Position numbers and translations under genes: made by a program. Below the pieces are notes generated by a model. It did no database searches. It was not told the origin of the DNA and saw only the letters and a list, made by a program, of their open reading frames with translations. This document shows positions 14,240-22,165 of a stretch of 33,117 nt of DNA, piece by piece. Source of the stretch: Firm-13 sp964579245 (GTDB lineage Bacteria > Bacillota > Clostridia > Saccharofermentanales > Saccharofermentanaceae); assembly GCA_964579245.1 (NCBI GenBank), contig CAZOFY010000020.1:1-33117 (forward strand), given 5' to 3'. The stretch's first letter is position 1, and each line of letters starts with the position of its first letter.

Positions 14240-15547
14240 ATGATTTTCACTCATGCCAGGATTCTTACGATGGAGGACGGCCGGGTTTTTGAGGACGGAT
14301 ATATCGAGACGGCTGACGACATGATCCGAAGCATTGGAGATATGTCGGATCTTCCTGTTTCTTCCGGCGAGGTGACGGACCTTCAGGGTGCTGTGGTTCT
14401 TCCTGCTTTGATTGATGCACATTCTCACCTGGGCGTTTTCAATGACGGTTTGAATCACGAGGGAGATGACGGTAACGAGAGTACCGACCCGGTCACTCCG
14501 CAGATGCGTGCGATCGACGGCATCTACAATGCAGATACTTGTTTTCGTGAGTCCTATGAGGGAGGCGTCGGTGTCGTCATGACCGGACCGGGCAGTGCGA
14601 ATGTACTCGGCGGTCAATTCGCCCTTCTTCATACCTATGAGAAGACCGTCGAGCGTGCCTTAATTTCGGAACCGGCCGCCCAGAAGGCGGCATTCGGAGA
14701 GAATCCTAAGACGGTTCACGGCAAGGAGAACAAGATGCCCTGTACGCGGATGGGAACGGCTGCCGTTCTGCGTGAAGCGCTTTTCAAGACAAGGGAGTAT
14801 GCAGAACATCTTGATGTGTATGATCGCAAGTATTCCGAATATGATGCGGCAAGGGTAAGAGGGGACGAAGACGCGCCGGATGAACCGGATAAACCGGACT
14901 TCGACTTTCAGGCTGACTCTCTCATTCCTGTGATACGGGGCGAACTGCCTCTAAAGATCCATGCGCATCGTCAGGACGATATTCTGACCGCGGTTCGTAT
15001 CGCGAATGAGTTTGGACTTGTCTATTCCATTGAGCACTGTACGGAGGGGTATCTGATTGCCGACGTACTTGCCGAAGAATATACTTCGGGCCAGGAACCC
15101 GGGCGCGGTACGGGCGGACGAGTCGCTAAGGGAGGCAAGCTTCTCGGTGTTGTTGTTGGTCCGATCCTGGGCGATCGCTCGAAGCCGGAGCTTTCCGAGA
15201 TGACCATAAAAAGTGCGGGTATTCTATGTAAGGCCGGTATTCCGGTATCGATTATGACAGATCACCCGTGTGTTCCGCAGCAATATCTCCTTCTATCCGC
15301 TGCCATTGCGGTGCGCGGCGGCATGCCCGAAGAAGACGCTCTCGCCGCCGTTACGACGAGACCCGCCAAACTTCTCGGTATCGGGGACCGACTCGGTTCG
15401 CTCGCGCCCGGAAAACAGGCAGACTTTGCGGCATACTCCGGAGATCCTCTTGATGCACGAAGTCATGTTCGTCTCTTTGTCGGAAAAGGACGCATTCGAT
15501 TTGATCCGAGTGGATTGTATGTCGATAAAGACAGAAGGAGCTTATGA
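14240..15547 (+). CDS. Metal-dependent amidohydrolase, imidazolonepropionase-like
   Basis: A 435-residue amidohydrolase-superfamily protein. The N-terminal metal motif DAHSHLG gives His61 and His63; later candidate ligands are in KIHAHRQDD, IEHCTEG and the Asp of IMTDHPCVP. The C-terminal beta-sandwich closes with LGIGDRLGSLAPGKQADFAAY, typical of this group. Related clostridial proteins are annotated only as amidohydrolases, so the substrate is unknown. There is no signal peptide, indicating a cytoplasmic enzyme. The start at 14240 has an AGAGAGG-type Shine-Dalgarno sequence. It lies immediately after a strong terminator and leads directly into tsaE, its stop codon overlapping an ATG there. 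Confidence 0.85.
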   Translation: MIFTHARILTMEDGRVFEDGYIETADDMIRSIGDMSDLPVSSGEVTDLQGAVVLPALIDAHSHLGVFNDGLNHEGDDGNESTDPVTPQMRAIDGIYNADTCFRESYEGGVGVVMTGPGSANVLGGQFALLHTYEKTVERALISEPAAQKAAFGENPKTVHGKENKMPCTRMGTAAVLREALFKTREYAEHLDVYDRKYSEYDAARVRGDEDAPDEPDKPDFDFQADSLIPVIRGELPLKIHAHRQDDILTAVRIANEFGLVYSIEHCTEGYLIADVLAEEYTSGQEPGRGTGGRVAKGGKLLGVVVGPILGDRSKPELSEMTIKSAGILCKAGIPVSIMTDHPCVPQQYLLLSAAIAVRGGMPEEDALAAVTTRPAKLLGIGDRLGSLAPGKQADFAAYSGDPLDARSHVRLFVGKGRIRFDPSGLYVDKDRRSL

Positions 15548-15549
15548 CC

Positions 15550-16068
15550 ATGTCGTGTTCTCTTACCCTGATCTCGGCTTCGACGGATGCGACAGAAAAG
15601 ATAGGTGCATGCCTGGCCATGCTCTTGCGCTCGGGTGACGTTCTGACGCTGGATGGTGATATGGGTGCGGGTAAAACGGCTTTAACCCGAGGACTTGCGA
15701 GAGGCCTGGGACATGAAGGGGTCGCGAGCCCGACCTTTACGATCGTCATGGAGCATCCGGCTGAACGTGACGGTCAGATGCCGCTGTTTCACTTTGACGT
15801 ATACCGCTTGCGAGACGGTGATGATTTTCTCGAATCGGGATTGGATGAGTATCTCTATCAGGACGGAGTCAGCGTACTGGAATGGGGCAAGATTGTCGAA
15901 GACGTATTGCCTCAGGATCGACTCAGGATACAGATTCATGGTTCAGGAGAAGAAAGAGAGTTCGTTTTCTGTTTTTCATCGGATCGGAAAGAGAGCTTTG
16001 AACAGCTGCAACGTGATCTGGCTCTTGAACCGGATATCCATTTTCCGAAAGGAGGCGTCGTATGTTGA
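15550..16068 (+). CDS. tsaE: tRNA threonylcarbamoyladenosine biosynthesis ATPase TsaE
   Basis: A 172-residue P-loop ATPase that works with TsaB and TsaD to make t6A at position 37 of ANN-decoding tRNAs. The Walker A motif GDMGAGKT is at residues 36-43; SPTFTIVMEH and HFDVYRL follow, as does VLEWGKI, all family motifs. Two starts are possible. The ATG at 15550 is 9 nt from AAGGAG (15535-15540) and is preferred; the ATG at 15544 is only 3 nt from it but overlaps the amidohydrolase stop as ATGA and would add two residues. The tail after about residue 150 is longer than in many TsaE proteins. It overlaps tsaB by 7 nt. Confidence 0.93.
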   Translation: MSCSLTLISASTDATEKIGACLAMLLRSGDVLTLDGDMGAGKTALTRGLARGLGHEGVASPTFTIVMEHPAERDGQMPLFHFDVYRLRDGDDFLESGLDEYLYQDGVSVLEWGKIVEDVLPQDRLRIQIHGSGEEREFVFCFSSDRKESFEQLQRDLALEPDIHFPKGGVVC

Positions 16069-16802
16069 TATTGGCCGGCGACACATCAAATGCCGCCTGT
16101 TCCTGCTGTTTGATGAGAGATGACCGAGTTATAGCGGAGTCCTTCCTGTCTCTCGGACTGACGCATTCTGAGACCTTTATGCCGATGATGCATGACTTGA
16201 TGCAAGTCTCCGGGGTCGGATATGAAGAGCTTGACGCATTCGCCTGCACAGTCGGACCCGGCTCCTTTACCGGAATTCGGATCGGCGTCAGCGCAATGAA
16301 GACAATGGCTCTGGTTGCGAAGAAGCCAATTGTCCCTGTTTCTTCCCTTCGCGCCTTAGCTTTTCCCTATACCGCCTACACGAAGACACCTGTAGCGGCA
16401 CTAATCAATGCGAGGAATCGCCGTGTATTTGCTTCGGCATTCATCGGAAACGAAGAATGTATTCCCGAGGCGGCGCTTTCGATAGAGGAGTTCGCCGATT
16501 CCTGCCGCGAGAGACTGGGCGCAGGGGAGCTGATTCTTTGCGGAGACGCCGCGGAGCTGTATGCGGAGGATGAGGCCTTTGCAGGGTTTGCTATTTGCCA
16601 TTCAGGTAATCCGGGCCGGGAGATCCGTTCTCACAGCGTTGCCGAGCTTGCCAGATTGTCGCTTCTTAACGTTGACACATCCACAGCGATTTCCACTCAT
16701 CAGGCATGGGAAATCGCCTTTTCTCCGGATGCCCTTCTTCCGGTATACCGCGCGAAAACAGCAGCCGAACGAGCATTATTAAGGGGTGAAACGGCGACGT
16801 GA
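16062..16802 (+). CDS. tsaB: tRNA threonylcarbamoyladenosine biosynthesis protein TsaB
   Basis: A 246-residue ASKHA-fold protein that is the scaffold partner of the t6A transferase TsaD. LILAGDTSNAACSCC at the N-terminus and the hallmark TVGPGSFTGIRIGVS (near residues 65-80) identify it. The C-terminal half is more variable, as usual for TsaB. AAAGGAGG lies inside the end of tsaE, so translation is probably coupled. tsaD, the catalytic partner, is not in the window. It overlaps rimI by 4 nt (GTGA). Confidence 0.93.
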   Translation: MLILAGDTSNAACSCCLMRDDRVIAESFLSLGLTHSETFMPMMHDLMQVSGVGYEELDAFACTVGPGSFTGIRIGVSAMKTMALVAKKPIVPVSSLRALAFPYTAYTKTPVAALINARNRRVFASAFIGNEECIPEAALSIEEFADSCRERLGAGELILCGDAAELYAEDEAFAGFAICHSGNPGREIRSHSVAELARLSLLNVDTSTAISTHQAWEIAFSPDALLPVYRAKTAAERALLRGETAT

Positions 16803-17254
16803 TAGAAGATAAGTTGGAGATTGTCCCGGCCACCGAGAAAGATATACCGGGGATCTGCGAGATCGAGGCCGCCTGCTTTTCCATGCCGTGGAGCGAAAGA
16901 TCCATCCGGGATTTTCTTGCCGATGCGGAAAGGAACTTCTGCGTCGTTGCACTTACAGAATCCAGGGTTTGCGGGTATGTAGGCCTGCGATATGTTCTCG
17001 ATGAAGGCGACATATGTAATATTGGCGTTTTGCCGGAGTATCGTGATCAGGGAGTCGCTCGAAGCCTGTTGGAGAGACTTTTCGAGATCTGTAAAAGACG
17101 AGGCGTTTCAACAATCCATCTCGAGGTGCGTACCGGGAATACAAAGGCGATCGGCCTGTATGAAAAGACCGGTTTCCGAATGAATGGAAGAAGACGCGCT
17201 TATTATGCCGATACCGGCGAGGATGCGCTTCTGTACGTGCGCGTTATTACGTGA
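16799..17254 (+). CDS. rimI: Ribosomal-protein alanine N-acetyltransferase RimI
   Basis: A 151-residue GNAT enzyme that acetylates the N-terminal Ala of ribosomal protein S18 in the family's reference member. ACFSMPWSERSIRDFL near the N-terminus, the acetyl-CoA loop region EYRDQGVARSLLERL and LEVRTGNTKAIGLYEKTGF are characteristic of RimI. It starts with GTG at 16799, overlapping the tsaB stop by 4 nt; no better in-frame ATG is seen. The tsaE-tsaB-rimI order is common in Firmicutes. It ends the unit; the 77 nt after it hold no clear terminator. Confidence 0.92.
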   Translation: MIEDKLEIVPATEKDIPGICEIEAACFSMPWSERSIRDFLADAERNFCVVALTESRVCGYVGLRYVLDEGDICNIGVLPEYRDQGVARSLLERLFEICKRRGVSTIHLEVRTGNTKAIGLYEKTGFRMNGRRRAYYADTGEDALLYVRVIT

Positions 17255-17331
17255 AATGAACAAATAGAACCATGATTTCAAGAGCCTTTTTTACCATTTG
17301 ATAGAAAAGAGCGCGAAACGTTGCGTATTTG

Positions 17332-17360
17332 TTGACAGACCATTTTTCAGTCCATATACT
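17332..17360 (+). promoter_or_regulatory. Promoter of the Crh-like gene and uvrC
   Basis: A perfect -35 TTGACA (17332-17337), a 17-nt spacer and a -10 TATACT (17355-17360), 50 nt before the start codon. It is one of the strongest promoters in the window. A small palindromic element, CGC-GAAACGTT-GCG (17312-17325), lies just upstream of the -35. Confidence 0.8.
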
Positions 17361-17409
17361 TGTTTTATTGATATTTTTTCAATCCACATACGTCTAGGAG
17401 GATAGTAAA

Positions 17410-17673
17410 ATGGTTTCCAAGACCGTTATTTTTCAGTGTGATGAAGCGCTACAGATGAAGGCGGTAGCCGTTTTGATCCAGAAGGCGTCTGCATTTAAGA
17501 GCAGTATTTATTTAACCAGAAGCGGCAGACGCGCGAATGCGAAGAGCCTTCTGGGTGTTATGTCCCTTGGTATCGAGAATCAGGCTGAGATTGAGATATC
17601 CGCAGACGGGGAAGATCAGCAACAGGCGATTGATTCACTTATCGTCTATTTGGAGAATCCCAGCTTGGTATGA
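17410..17673 (+). CDS. HPr-family protein lacking the catalytic His (Crh-like)
   Basis: An 87-residue HPr-fold protein. Alignment by eye with Bacillus subtilis HPr is ungapped from the start codon. The catalytic His15 is Gln15 here, and the usual HARPA context is QMKAV, so it cannot carry phosphate from PTS enzyme I. Ser46 is kept inside NAKSLLGVMSLG, the site phosphorylated by HPr kinase in HPr and Crh. By analogy with Crh, which also has Gln15, it would act as a seryl-phosphorylated corepressor of CcpA or as a metabolic regulator; that is an inference. It has its own strong promoter and a GGAGG-type Shine-Dalgarno sequence. It overlaps uvrC by 4 nt (ATGA). hprK and ccpA are not in the window. 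Confidence 0.85.
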   Translation: MVSKTVIFQCDEALQMKAVAVLIQKASAFKSSIYLTRSGRRANAKSLLGVMSLGIENQAEIEISADGEDQQQAIDSLIVYLENPSLV

Positions 17674-19553
17674 ATTCAGTGATCGAAGCTTTTGATGCGC
17701 GGCTTGACGCGGTGCCGACGAGCCCGGGCGTGTACCTGATGAAGGACAGCTCGGGCTTAGTAATATATGTCGGCAAAGCGAAGAACCTGAAGAATCGTCT
17801 GCGCAGCTACTTCGGAAAGAATCCTGTCGGTAATGAGAAAGTCCTCGCGATGATATCGCATGTAGCGGATTTTGAGTTCGTTGTTGTGAAAAATGAACTC
17901 GAGTCGCTGATTCTCGAGTCCAATATGATCAAACGATATCAGCCGCACTATAATATCCTTTTGCGTGACGACAAAGGCTATCCCTATGTTTGCGTTACGA
18001 TGAACGAAGATTATCCCCGAATCTTTCGCGTGTTTCGTGTCGGCAATGATAAGGGAAAAGGAGCGCGGTATTTCGGACCTTTTCTGGCGGGGGATCTCTA
18101 TCGGGCGATGACGACGCTCAAGGACATTTTTCCGACTAAGACCTGCCGGCGTGTTTTTCCCCGTGATATCGGCAAAGAGAGGCCGTGCCTGAATTACCAT
18201 ATCGGAAAATGTGTGGCACCCTGCAAGGGTGATGTACCCAAGGAGGCGTACCGGGCCGTCATGGAAAATATCTGTGCTTTTTTCGAGGGCAGATATGACG
18301 GGATACAGAAGAATATTCGCGAGCAAATGATGGAAGCCTCTGCGAAAGAGGAGTACGAGAAAGCCGCCGTGTATCGAGATCGACTGCTCTCGCTTGAACG
18401 AATCATGGAATCGCAGAAGGTATCCTTTCCGAGGGAGAGTGATGCCGATGTCTTGGGAATCGGGCGAGATGCGGGAGAGATATGCATCCGCAAGCTGGAG
18501 ATACGTGCCGGTCGTATTACGGGTTCGCTTACATTCTTTTTCCCGGACAACAAGGAGCCCGATGAGGAGATTGTCGCGGCATTTATCGAACAGCATTATC
18601 CGGACGCCGCCGTCGTTCCTGCGGAAATTCTGATGCCTGCACTTCCTTCCGATCCGGAGACCTTGTCTTCGTATCTGCAGGGTTTGTCGGGCAAAAAAAC
18701 GATTTTCCATGTTCCTCAGAGAGGGGATAAGGCACACCTGTTGAAAATGGCATCGCAAAATGCCGAGGAAGCTCTGACAAGAAGAATCCTGCGTATCGGA
18801 GATTCGGAAAAAGCCATCACGCAGGCACTGTCCCTTCTGGCGGATAATATTGGTATGGATAAACTTCCCGAGCGGATCGAGGCCTATGATATCTCGAACC
18901 TTGGTGCTGACGATCGATGCGGGGGGATGGTCGTTTTTCAGCACGGCCGCCCGGACCGCACCGGATACCGGCTGTTCAAGATCAACGGATCACAAGGACA
19001 GGACGACTATGCAGCAATGCGCGAGGTGCTTCACAGACGATTTGCGCATGCGGAGGAGGACTTTGCCCGTACCCCGGATCTTGTATTGATGGATGGCGGT
19101 GCGGCTCATGTCACGCTGGCGGAAGAGACCCTGCGAGATCTTGGATTTATTGACCGCGTTGCCGTGGCCGGTATGGTTAAGGACAATCGACATCGAACCA
19201 GAGGTCTCACTCTGGTCAGCGGGACTACACTCGAGCTTTCTGAGACGGCTTCCTCTGATGAGCAGAGCATGCTCATGCTGCGACTCTTAACCGCGATCCA
19301 GAACGAAGTGCACCGTTACGCGATCACGTATCAGAAGAAACTGTCGAAGAAGAGAAATCTGTCCTTCAAACTTGAAGCCATCGAGGGTATCGGTCCGGCC
19401 AAACGGCGGGCTTTGCTTGCCCACTTCGGTACAATCGGAAAGGTCGCTGCGGCAAGCGCTCCGGAGATAGCTGAGGTCTCCTTGCTGTCTAAGGCAAATG
19501 CAGAGGCTGTCTACCAGCATTTTCACGAGAAGAACGAGCAGGAGAAATCCTGA
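17670..19553 (+). CDS. uvrC: Excinuclease ABC subunit C (UvrC)
   Basis: A 627-residue nuclease that makes both incisions in nucleotide excision repair after UvrA and UvrB load it at damage. In order: a GIY-YIG domain (SPGVYLMKDSSG then IYVGKAKNLKNRL, about residues 15-95) for the 3' cut; a Cys-rich segment with CLNYHIGKCVAPC; a UVR motif around residues 195-240 (EEYEKAAVYRDRL) for UvrB binding; an RNase H-like domain with YDISN (Asp407) for the 5' cut; and a C-terminal helix-hairpin-helix (IEGIGPAKRRALLAHFG). The length is normal and the gene is intact. The start overlaps the Crh-like gene by 4 nt, so the repair nuclease is translationally coupled to a carbon regulator. Confidence 0.97.
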   Translation: MNSVIEAFDARLDAVPTSPGVYLMKDSSGLVIYVGKAKNLKNRLRSYFGKNPVGNEKVLAMISHVADFEFVVVKNELESLILESNMIKRYQPHYNILLRDDKGYPYVCVTMNEDYPRIFRVFRVGNDKGKGARYFGPFLAGDLYRAMTTLKDIFPTKTCRRVFPRDIGKERPCLNYHIGKCVAPCKGDVPKEAYRAVMENICAFFEGRYDGIQKNIREQMMEASAKEEYEKAAVYRDRLLSLERIMESQKVSFPRESDADVLGIGRDAGEICIRKLEIRAGRITGSLTFFFPDNKEPDEEIVAAFIEQHYPDAAVVPAEILMPALPSDPETLSSYLQGLSGKKTIFHVPQRGDKAHLLKMASQNAEEALTRRILRIGDSEKAITQALSLLADNIGMDKLPERIEAYDISNLGADDRCGGMVVFQHGRPDRTGYRLFKINGSQGQDDYAAMREVLHRRFAHAEEDFARTPDLVLMDGGAAHVTLAEETLRDLGFIDRVAVAGMVKDNRHRTRGLTLVSGTTLELSETASSDEQSMLMLRLLTAIQNEVHRYAITYQKKLSKKRNLSFKLEAIEGIGPAKRRALLAHFGTIGKVAAASAPEIAEVSLLSKANAEAVYQHFHEKNEQEKS

Positions 19554-19596
19554 TCGGGAATCAAAACAGAACAATCCCCGAGGGAGGTTACCACAT

Positions 19597-20163
19597 ATGA
19601 ATCATTTAGGAACCAAAACTTTAGAGACAGAGCGCCTGATTCTTCGTCCGTTTCGCTTAAGTGACTCTGCCGACATGTATAATAACTGGGCAAACAACTG
19701 TCAGGTCACCCAGTTCCTGACCTGGCCTACGCATGCGTCTCAAGATGTCTCAGAAATGATTCTGACAGAATGGGTGCAGGAAGCAGGCAACCTTACAAAG
19801 TATCAATGGTGCATCGAATGGAAGGAAAACCACCAGGCAATCGGCGGCATTAGTGCGGTTCTGATCAAAGAAGAAACCGAATCGGTCGAAATCGGCTACT
19901 GTATTGGCGAGGCATACTGGAACAAAGGCATTATGACAGAAGCCTTTCGCGAGATCATTCGATTCTTTTTTGAGGAAGTGAAATGTAACCGAATCTATGC
20001 GGAACATGACGTGCAGAATCCGAACTCGGGCAAGGTGATGACGAAGGCCGGATTAACCTACGAGGGTACCTTGAAGGAAGCGGGCCATAACAACACGGGT
20101 ATATGCGACATGGCCATTTACGGGATCACAAAGAAAATGTATCTCGATAACGAACGGAGCTGA
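19597..20163 (+). CDS. GNAT acetyltransferase, RimJ/RimL type
   Basis: A 188-residue acetyltransferase. TKTLETERLILRPFRLSD is the standard RimJ/RimL-like N-terminus; IGYCIGEAYWNKGIMTEAF is the acetyl-CoA-binding strand and loop; NPNSGKVMTKAGLTYEGTL is the C-terminal signature. Members acetylate ribosomal protein N-termini, amino acids or small molecules, so the substrate is not predictable. The ATG at 19597 has GGGAGG 9 nt upstream; the frame is open further 5' but overlaps uvrC. It is followed one base after its stop codon by a metallophosphoesterase gene, suggesting co-transcription. Confidence 0.88.
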   Translation: MNHLGTKTLETERLILRPFRLSDSADMYNNWANNCQVTQFLTWPTHASQDVSEMILTEWVQEAGNLTKYQWCIEWKENHQAIGGISAVLIKEETESVEIGYCIGEAYWNKGIMTEAFREIIRFFFEEVKCNRIYAEHDVQNPNSGKVMTKAGLTYEGTLKEAGHNNTGICDMAIYGITKKMYLDNERS

Positions 20164-20164
20164 C

Positions 20165-20872
20165 ATGGCAATATTTGCAATTGCAGATCTGCATCTTTCA
20201 CACGGTACAGATAAACCGATGGATATTTTCGGTACAAATTGGGAACGGCATGAGGAACGTTTGAAGGAAGCCTGGCTCCATTGCGTTACCGAGGAAGATA
20301 CCGTGCTCATTCCGGGCGACATTTCCTGGGGAATGACGTTAGACGAAGCTTTGCCCGATCTTGTTTTTCTGGATCAGCTTCCGGGCAGGAAGATTCTGTC
20401 GAAGGGAAATCACGATTACTGGTGGGGAACGAGCGGCAAGTTAGAGACTTTTCAGCGCGAGCACGGTCTTACCACCCTTTCCTTTTTGAAAAACAATGCT
20501 TTTCTGGCTGACGGGCGGGCGATCTGCGGCTCCCGCGGATGGCTTCTTCCACAGGATCCCGAGTTCAAACCGGCTGATCAAGTGATTCTCGAGCGTGAAC
20601 TTTCAAGACTCGAGAGATCGATTCTGTCGGCTAAGGATTTACTTGTTGAACGACCGGGAAGTCTCATTGCACTTTTGCACTTTCCCCCGCTCATGCGCTC
20701 CCAGAAGGAATCCGACTTCACTCGTCTTCTCGAAAAGCATGGCATCGGCACATGTATTTATGGGCACCTCCATGGCAGAGGACATCAAAAGGCTTTTGAA
20801 GGGAACAGGAATGGCGTGGAATACTTGCTGGCATCAGGAGATTATATTTCCTTCAAACCCTTGCGGCTCTAA
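20165..20872 (+). CDS. Calcineurin-like metallophosphoesterase
   Basis: A 235-residue metallophosphoesterase. The metal-binding motifs appear in order: DLHLSHG (Asp8, His10), GDISWG, GNHDYWWG and a C-terminal GHLHGRGH. The LHFPP segment supplies another His. It matches a conserved clostridial group of predicted phosphohydrolases whose substrate is not established. There is no signal peptide. GGAG lies 5 nt upstream of the ATG, inside the end of the acetyltransferase gene. No terminator is visible before the yicC promoter that follows. Confidence 0.87.
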   Translation: MAIFAIADLHLSHGTDKPMDIFGTNWERHEERLKEAWLHCVTEEDTVLIPGDISWGMTLDEALPDLVFLDQLPGRKILSKGNHDYWWGTSGKLETFQREHGLTTLSFLKNNAFLADGRAICGSRGWLLPQDPEFKPADQVILERELSRLERSILSAKDLLVERPGSLIALLHFPPLMRSQKESDFTRLLEKHGIGTCIYGHLHGRGHQKAFEGNRNGVEYLLASGDYISFKPLRL

Positions 20873-20894
20873 GATAAAACCTTGTTTTTGCCAG

Positions 20895-20923
20895 TTGCGC
20901 GATTTTCTTGCCTGCGCTATAAT
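20895..20923 (+). promoter_or_regulatory. Promoter of the yicC-remA-gmk-rpoZ-glyQS unit
   Basis: A -35-like TTGCGC (20895-20900), an exact 17-nt spacer and a perfect -10 TATAAT (20918-20923), 60 nt before yicC. Downstream genes are closely packed up to glyQS, so this is the likely main promoter of the unit. Confidence 0.7.
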
Positions 20924-20983
20924 GAAACGCACGCGAAAACGTAGTATTTTCGCGGTTCACACACAGAGAGGAGCCTCGGATTT

Positions 20984-21871
20984 ATGGCAGAGAGCATGAC
21001 CGGATATGGCCGATCAGAACACGTTGTCGAATCACGCAGGTGCCTTGTCGAGATCAAATCCATTAACAATCGTTTCTGCGACATCCAGGTTCGCATGCCG
21101 CGGGCACTTCTGAGCTTGGAACCGCAGATCCGTGAACGGATTTCCGCGGCATTATCACGAGGGAAGATCGATGTTTTTGTCACGATCGACGAGCAGGGCT
21201 TAGGCAACACCCATGTCAGTGCCAATCTTCCGTTGGCGGTAGCATATTCTCAGGCATTGACAGAGATCTCCAAGCAGACAGGAAGGCAGGATGCGGCAGG
21301 AGCTGAGATTCTGGCGCGTTTTCCGGATGTGATCGTCACAAATTCTGTTGAATGGACATGTGAGTCTGTGAGTGAGAGCCTGTTTGCCGCGCTGGACGGC
21401 GCTGTTTCGCAGATCTCTGATATGAGAAAAACTGAGGGGCAGAAGCTTCTGCAGGACATCCTGACAAAGGTCTCTTTTCTGAGAGAAAGAAGACAGCTTT
21501 TGCTTGAGCGAGCTCCGCTTGTTCCTGCTGAGTATCGTGCGCGATTGATCGCACGAATGGAAGAACTGCTCGGAGACACTACAGGGATTGTATTCGACGA
21601 AGGGCGACGCGAGGCAGAAGTATGTATTTTCGCTGATAAATGCGCCATCGATGAAGAGCTGGTTAGGCTTGAGAGTCATTTGACCCAGCTTTCGGACACG
21701 CTGGTATCAGCGGGAAGTATCGGTAAGAAGCTTGACTTCATTCTGCAAGAGGTCAATCGTGAAGTGAATACGATCGGCTCGAAGGCGAATGATATCATTA
21801 CGACGAACATCGTTCTGGAAATGAAGACGGAGCTCGAGAAGATCCGTGAACAGATCCAGAACCTTGCTTGA
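20984..21871 (+). CDS. yicC: YicC/YloC-family endoribonuclease
   Basis: A 295-residue protein of the YicC/YloC family; the Escherichia coli member is an endoribonuclease reported to help degrade small RNA. The N-terminal MTGYGRSE, EIKSINNRFCDIQVRMPR and the C-terminal KLDFILQEVNREVNTIGSKAND are family signatures. The length is normal. In Firmicutes it regularly precedes remA, gmk and rpoZ, as here. A GAGAGGAG-type Shine-Dalgarno sequence lies before the ATG at 20984. It heads the unit and is followed after 21 nt by remA. Confidence 0.94.
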   Translation: MAESMTGYGRSEHVVESRRCLVEIKSINNRFCDIQVRMPRALLSLEPQIRERISAALSRGKIDVFVTIDEQGLGNTHVSANLPLAVAYSQALTEISKQTGRQDAAGAEILARFPDVIVTNSVEWTCESVSESLFAALDGAVSQISDMRKTEGQKLLQDILTKVSFLRERRQLLLERAPLVPAEYRARLIARMEELLGDTTGIVFDEGRREAEVCIFADKCAIDEELVRLESHLTQLSDTLVSAGSIGKKLDFILQEVNREVNTIGSKANDIITTNIVLEMKTELEKIREQIQNLA

Positions 21872-21892
21872 ACACGGGGAGGTAGCGAAGGC

Positions 21893-22165
21893 GTGGGATT
21901 TATTCGAATCGGTTTCGGTAACCTGTTGTCATCCGACAGGCTAATCACAGTGGTTGGCCCCGACTCGGCACCGATCCGCAGATTGGTGCAGGACGCGCGG
22001 GATCGAGGAGCCTTAATCGATGCCTCCTCCGGACGCAAGTGCAAATCCGTGCTGATCATGGACAGCGACCATATTGTTCTCTCCGCTCTACCACCTGAAG
22101 AAATTGAGTCTTTATTGAATAAAGAGCCGCAGGATCGGCCGGTTACGGAGGGTAAGAATACGTGA
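21893..22165 (+). CDS. remA: RemA-like (DUF370) regulator
   Basis: A 90-residue member of the DUF370/RemA family, a DNA-binding regulator of biofilm matrix genes in Bacillus subtilis. IRIGFGNLLSSDRLITVV, SAPIRRLVQDARDRGALIDA and MDSDHIVLSALPPEEIE follow the family along its full length. The start is GTG at 21893, with GGGGAGG (21876-21882) upstream; no ATG fits. The yicC-remA-gmk order is the standard one. The stop overlaps the gmk GTG start by 4 nt. The role outside Bacillus is not established. Confidence 0.9.
   Translation: MGFIRIGFGNLLSSDRLITVVGPDSAPIRRLVQDARDRGALIDASSGRKCKSVLIMDSDHIVLSALPPEEIESLLNKEPQDRPVTEGKNT

Noticed and set aside
19554..19596. Terminator after uvrC
   Set aside because: CGGGAAT and AATCCCCG are not properly complementary and no T-run follows; no terminator is claimed.
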